Source: Desulfomicrobium baculatum DSM 4028
GTDB lineage: Bacteria > Desulfobacterota > Desulfovibrionia > Desulfovibrionales > Desulfomicrobiaceae
NCBI RefSeq assembly: GCF_000023225.1
Contig: NC_013173.1
Coordinates: 1,304,501-1,368,500, forward strand
Length of the DNA stretch: 64,000 nucleotides
Direction: 5' to 3'
A program made the position numbers and the translations under genes. The notes beneath the pieces are model-generated. The model was not told the origin of the DNA. It saw nothing but the letters and a program-made list of their open reading frames with translations, and made no database searches. Within the stretch, counting starts at the first letter, position 1, and the number at the start of each line of letters is the position of its first letter. Shown piece by piece: positions 60,958 to 64,000 of the stretch.

Positions 60958-61224
60958 ATGAAGAAGTCTCGATTTTCGGAAAGCCAGATCATTCGGATTT
61001 TGAAAGAAGCCGATGGCGGTCGCAAGGTTGTTGATATTTGTCGTGAACACGGCGTGAGCCAAGCCACCTACTACCAGTGGAAGGCCAAGTTTGGCGGCAT
61101 GGAAGCCTCGGATATCCGCAGGCTCAAGGAGCTTGAAGAAGAGAACAGCAAGCTCAAGCGCATGTTCGCCAATCTCAGCCTCGAAAACGAGGCATTGAAG
61201 GATGTCATCACAAAAAAGCTCTGA
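60958..61224 (+). CDS. IS3-family OrfA
   Basis: An 88-residue DNA-binding protein: helix-turn-helix (SESQIIRILKEADGGRKVVD, HGVSQATYYQWKAKFGG) and a leucine-zipper-like tail (LEEENSKLKRMFANLSLENE). Near its end, 61212-61218, lies the slippery A-AAA-AAG; a -1 shift there continues into OrfB and makes the OrfAB transposase. The GGAGGGCAAG site precedes the ATG. Confidence 0.93.
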   Translation: MKKSRFSESQIIRILKEADGGRKVVDICREHGVSQATYYQWKAKFGGMEASDIRRLKELEEENSKLKRMFANLSLENEALKDVITKKL

Positions 61225-61256
61225 GGCCAGCCGAGAAGCGCGATTTAGCGGATTTC

Positions 61257-62069
61257 ATGCACAGCGAGCATGGCATCAGTGAGCGGCAGGCATGCGCTGC
61301 GCTGGGCCTTAGCCGGACTGTGTACCGGTATGAGCCCAAACCGAAAGATGATTCGCCGATCATTGAAGCGCTTCTGGGACTGGTCGACCGGTATCCTCGT
61401 TACGGTTTCGGCAAGCTGTTCGCGGTATTGCGCAGACACGGTTTTCGCTGGAACCATAAACGCGTCTACCGGGTATATTGTCTTTTGAAGATGAATCTCC
61501 GGCGCAAAGGCAAGAAGCGCCTGCCCTCGCGAAACCCGCAACCACTGGCGGTTCCGCCATGCGCGAATGTCTGCTGGTCCATTGACTTCATGCATGACGC
61601 GCTGGCCAGCGGTCAGAGGTTTAGGACTTTCAACGTGCTGGACGACTTCAGTCGTGAGTGTTTGGGGATTGAGGTGGATACGAATCTGCCAGCGGCAAGG
61701 ATATTGCGGGTTTTGGATCGGATTGTGGCTTGGCGCGGGCTTCCTGCCAAGCTGAGAATGGACAACGGGCCGGAGCTGATTTCCGTGCTGCTGGCCGACT
61801 GGGCCGAAAAGAACGGCGTGGCATTGGAGTTCATCCAGCCAGGCAAGCCCACGCAGAATTCGTACATTGAGCGGTTCAACAAGACCTACAGGGAAGAGGT
61901 CCTAGACTTCTACTTTTTCAAATCACTCACGGAAGTGAAGGAAATTACGGAGAATTGGCAGAGGCAGTACAACGAGGAGCGGCCCCATGAGTCTCTTGGC
62001 GATTTGACCCCGGCAGAGTTCCTCATGAAATATTCACCCAAGGAAGTCTCTACTTTTGGATGGCACTAA
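61257..62069 (+). CDS. IS3-family OrfB (DDE integrase part; made as OrfAB)
   Basis: A 270-residue DDE domain. SWSIDFMHDAL-type (VCWSIDFMHDALA, first Asp), NVLDDFSRECLGIEVDTNLPA, LRMDNGPELIS (second Asp), and the Glu in YIERFNKTYREEVLD are in order. The end QRQYNEERPHESLGDLTPAE is typical. The frame is -1 to OrfA and is open from the slippery site (reading ALRPAEKRDLADFMHSEHG), so the fused product is expected. The gene stops 16 bases before the right end. Confidence 0.93.
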   Translation: MHSEHGISERQACAALGLSRTVYRYEPKPKDDSPIIEALLGLVDRYPRYGFGKLFAVLRRHGFRWNHKRVYRVYCLLKMNLRRKGKKRLPSRNPQPLAVPPCANVCWSIDFMHDALASGQRFRTFNVLDDFSRECLGIEVDTNLPAARILRVLDRIVAWRGLPAKLRMDNGPELISVLLADWAEKNGVALEFIQPGKPTQNSYIERFNKTYREEVLDFYFFKSLTEVKEITENWQRQYNEERPHESLGDLTPAEFLMKYSPKEVSTFGWH

Positions 62070-62431
62070 CTTGGGGAGGTTTACAGTATGATCGTGATCG
62101 AATCCTTCGGATTGTCCAGCAGATCTCATCTGATGCAAATGGGCAGCACGCGCTGATACGGGATCTTGGAAATGCACGTCTGCATGATGAAGGGCTTGAG
62201 ATGGCTCTGATTAAGTTACTTGATGTTCAGGATTGTGCTGTTCTTGATGAAGTAGAATCAAGTGATACTATCAAATTGAGTGAGCACTTTGGAGTCTTAA
62301 AGTTTGTTCTCGATACTCTCAGGAAGAAGATCGAGCTGAAGATTGCGGATAGTGAGTGGAGATATGAAGATGGCGAAAAGGATGACAGTAAAGAAGAAAC
62401 TGTGCATTGATATGAAATAAATCAAAAATAT

Positions 62432-62469
62432 AGATCGCTTTTACGGGAGTTTTTCTGTAAAAGCGATCT
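62432..62469. terminator. Bidirectional terminator between convergent genes
   Basis: Perfect stem AGATCGCTTTTAC/GTAAAAGCGATCT with a 12-base loop; T-rich on both sides (CTCTTTGTG right; ATATTTTTG on the minus strand). Confidence 0.9.
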
Positions 62470-62513
62470 CTTTGTGTCTAAATCGTGAATGTTGTATATA
62501 AAAATTATGACGC

Positions 62514-64000
62514 TTATCTATAAGTGAATGGGAATAAGGTTTGCTGGTTGTTTCGTACAGTTTCCAAGCATTTTATCAAATTATTTTCGTTTAATACTTG
62601 AGAAAAATGCTCTTGATTTAATTTTGAGCTCTTGATGGAGTTGATTATGTCATCGGTCTCTGTTGCTAATTTGGAATGTTCAGATGGATGTGATAAATTT
62701 ATGAGGTAGGCCAGTGAAAGCAGTCCCATGGCTTTGACTGTAGTTCCTCCAAAAATTTTGCAAATTTTTAAAGAACGATTTAAGCATTCTTTAGCGATGT
62801 CTGGTTCTGATTTCAGAAAAATTCTTCCACTATTATAGAGCCAAAGCTGCCAAGGATGATGCTCATCAGTTTTTTGCCAATTGTGTCTTATCCAATTCTT
62901 ATAAAGACAAACGTCTTCACCAGTTTCAGCTATAAAACGTGCCGTCGCGGCATGTTTAAATTTGTCTGTCACAGAATTCCAGTCAATTATGTCGTTTTTA
63001 TAATGAGGTTTAAGGTAATTTTGAAGATGTGTTTTAGCTTCTTGGAAATTTTGAGCATCTAGATGAGCGTATATAAGATAGTTTTCTATACGCATTACCT
63101 CGTCGATTTCTTCCGGAGAATCCCCAAATGCCTTATAAGCCTTGTTGCAGAAGTATAATACGTCCTTAATATAATTAGGGCCACAAAACGCGTAGTTTTG
63201 TATCAACGTGCCATAATATTGCCCAAGTCGTTTTAGCGGTGATCCAGGATGTTCGAGTTGATTATCATCATAAAACATCTCTAGAATCATAATCTTCTTT
63301 TGAAAAGAAGGTGGAGTGCGTGGATCAAATATGTACGAATCATGGTCTGTGACCATCATTAAATTGTGCTCATCAAATAACTCTGAGACATCTAGACCTA
63401 TTTCCTTCATGGCTGCTTTCTTTATTCTGTCTTTAATTGTCTTCCATTTATATATTTTTTCACATTCACCATTGTAACTGAGCCAATGAATCTGGCTAAT
63501 ACATATTTTAAATGCAAGAGATAGAGATTTTTTTTCAAAATTCAATATTTGATTCTCGTTCAAAGCTTCAAAAATTAACGGCAAAATTTTACTTTGAAGT
63601 TGTTTTGCATTCATTAAATTGTCAATGTCTTCCAATAAGGATTGGAATGTATTAACGTCGATTATGTCATTTTGAAGTGATTTTGAAATTTTTCTGCTTT
63701 CATTCTCCAGGTATATCGAGATTGATTCAGGTACTTTGCATAAGAGGCTTATGATTTCTTTAGGTGATTGGCTGCGCACAATTTGTGCAATAGAATTTGA
63801 AGACTGTGGTGTGTTAGATCGCCAGATTAGTTCTGCTTCGTCAAGGCTTTGAACTGCTACAGGTTTAATATTTTCTTTCTCTGTGAGTAGGGAGCATACT
63901 TGCTCTGGCTCAGGATAAATGAATATTGAAAATTTTGCTTCACGTGCTGCTTCAAGTTTCTCACAAAGCCCGTCTACTGGAAGTACTGCTTTATTAGAAT
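62514..64000 (-). CDS. Unknown large helical protein, 5' end beyond the window
   Basis: The frame is open from the right edge to the stop at 62514, at least 494 residues. The edge part reads AVLPVDGLCEKLEAAREAKF, FSIFIYPEPEQVCSLLTEKE and SLDEAELIWRSNTPQSS. The rest is helical, in TPR-like pairs (YGTLIQNYAF, EAKTHLQNYLKPHYKN, AKECLNRSLKICKIFGG). No catalytic motif or family recognised. A GTG at 63779 is not needed as a start because the frame continues. AT-rich; convergent with the interrupted gene. A TPR-like sensor is a guess. Confidence 0.6.
   Translation of the reverse strand, partial: SNKAVLPVDGLCEKLEAAREAKFSIFIYPEPEQVCSLLTEKENIKPVAVQSLDEAELIWRSNTPQSSNSIAQIVRSQSPKEIISLLCKVPESISIYLENESRKISKSLQNDIIDVNTFQSLLEDIDNLMNAKQLQSKILPLIFEALNENQILNFEKKSLSLAFKICISQIHWLSYNGECEKIYKWKTIKDRIKKAAMKEIGLDVSELFDEHNLMMVTDHDSYIFDPRTPPSFQKKIMILEMFYDDNQLEHPGSPLKRLGQYYGTLIQNYAFCGPNYIKDVLYFCNKAYKAFGDSPEEIDEVMRIENYLIYAHLDAQNFQEAKTHLQNYLKPHYKNDIIDWNSVTDKFKHAATARFIAETGEDVCLYKNWIRHNWQKTDEHHPWQLWLYNSGRIFLKSEPDIAKECLNRSLKICKIFGGTTVKAMGLLSLAYLINLSHPSEHSKLATETDDIINSIKSSKLNQEHFSQVLNENNLIKCLETVRNNQQTLFPFTYR

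Larger units (their letters stand above)
60886..62085 (+). mobile_element. Complete IS3-family (IS407-type) insertion sequence
   Basis: A 1200-bp element. The left end is TGTAGCCTTCCC; the right end, read inverted, is TGTAAACCTCCC (9 of 12 match). The 4-bp target duplication GTAT (60882-60885 and 62086-62089) is perfect. Four-base duplication and the orfA opening KKSRFSESQIIRILKEAD point to the IS407 group. Both orfs are intact, so the insertion is probably recent and possibly active. Confidence 0.92.
60439..62410 (+). pseudogene. Unknown 255-residue gene interrupted by an IS element
   Basis: Left part 60439-60885 (149 codons) and right part 62090-62410 (106 codons plus stop) are in frame once the IS and one GTAT copy are removed. 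The join then reads NQVLTY-DRDRILRIVQQI. AGGAGGATGCT precedes the ATG. The reconstructed protein is acidic and helical with YLFGSSPDSTP near 68-78. I do not recognise a family. It was the second gene of an operon with 60025. The intact allele may survive elsewhere. Confidence 0.85.

Overview
The window looks like a chromosomal piece of a mesophilic sulfate-reducing deltaproteobacterium of the Desulfovibrionales (Desulfomicrobium or a close relative). This is inference from gene content and style: a LutABC lactate-oxidation cluster, a Liv branched-chain amino acid transporter, a DsrE-type periplasmic protein, a hemerythrin, a large GGGGC-type intergenic repeat, and a GC-rich core interrupted by AT-rich blocks. 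No 16S gene or other decisive marker is present.

Layout. 0-7 kb: envelope and membrane genes (GT4 glycosyltransferase, a phosphodiesterase-EEP fusion, a BON-MscS channel, a DUF2254 protein). 7-27.4 kb: a mosaic accessory region. It holds a repeat-bearing BON protein and a decayed second copy, a voltage-sensor channel, an AT-rich PAS histidine kinase, an ATL-type DNA-repair protein, short repeats that look like tRNA 3' ends bracketing small cargo genes, a decayed REP-associated transposase, a LysE exporter, a 1959-residue DUF4011-helicase-nuclease with a downstream 486-residue membrane-hairpin protein (probable phage-defence locus), an IS110-type transposase, a methyltransferase and a NIPSNAP-like gene. 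27.6-57.4 kb: orderly GC-rich core, namely AEC transporter, ferritin-like diiron protein, DsrE protein, DinB protein, chemoreceptor, MBL-fold lipoprotein, livKHMGF, lutABC, thioesterase, MASE3 hybrid kinase, APH/P-loop kinase fusion, pspABC with divergent pspF, YlqF GTPase, M3 oligopeptidase, trpS, an M50 protease and ubiX.

57.5-64 kb: a second accessory region that starts right at a tRNA-Arg(CCG) gene. It contains degenerate tandem repeats, a Fic protein, a broken CobT-like fragment, IS21-like terminal repeats, and an AT-rich cluster of unrecognised genes. One of these is cut by a complete IS3-family (IS407-type) element with clean 4-bp target duplications; removing the element restores a single 255-codon reading frame. 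The last gene runs off the right edge.

Functional threads. livKHMGF is one operon for amino acid uptake. lutABC is one operon for L-lactate oxidation. The psp genes form a membrane-stress module with a recognisable sigma-54 promoter and paired activator-like sites between pspA and pspF. The strongest candidates for undescribed biology are the 486-residue partner of the DUF4011 helicase-nuclease, the tRNA-3'-end-like repeats that punctuate 12.7-15.0 kb, and the unknown genes at the right edge.
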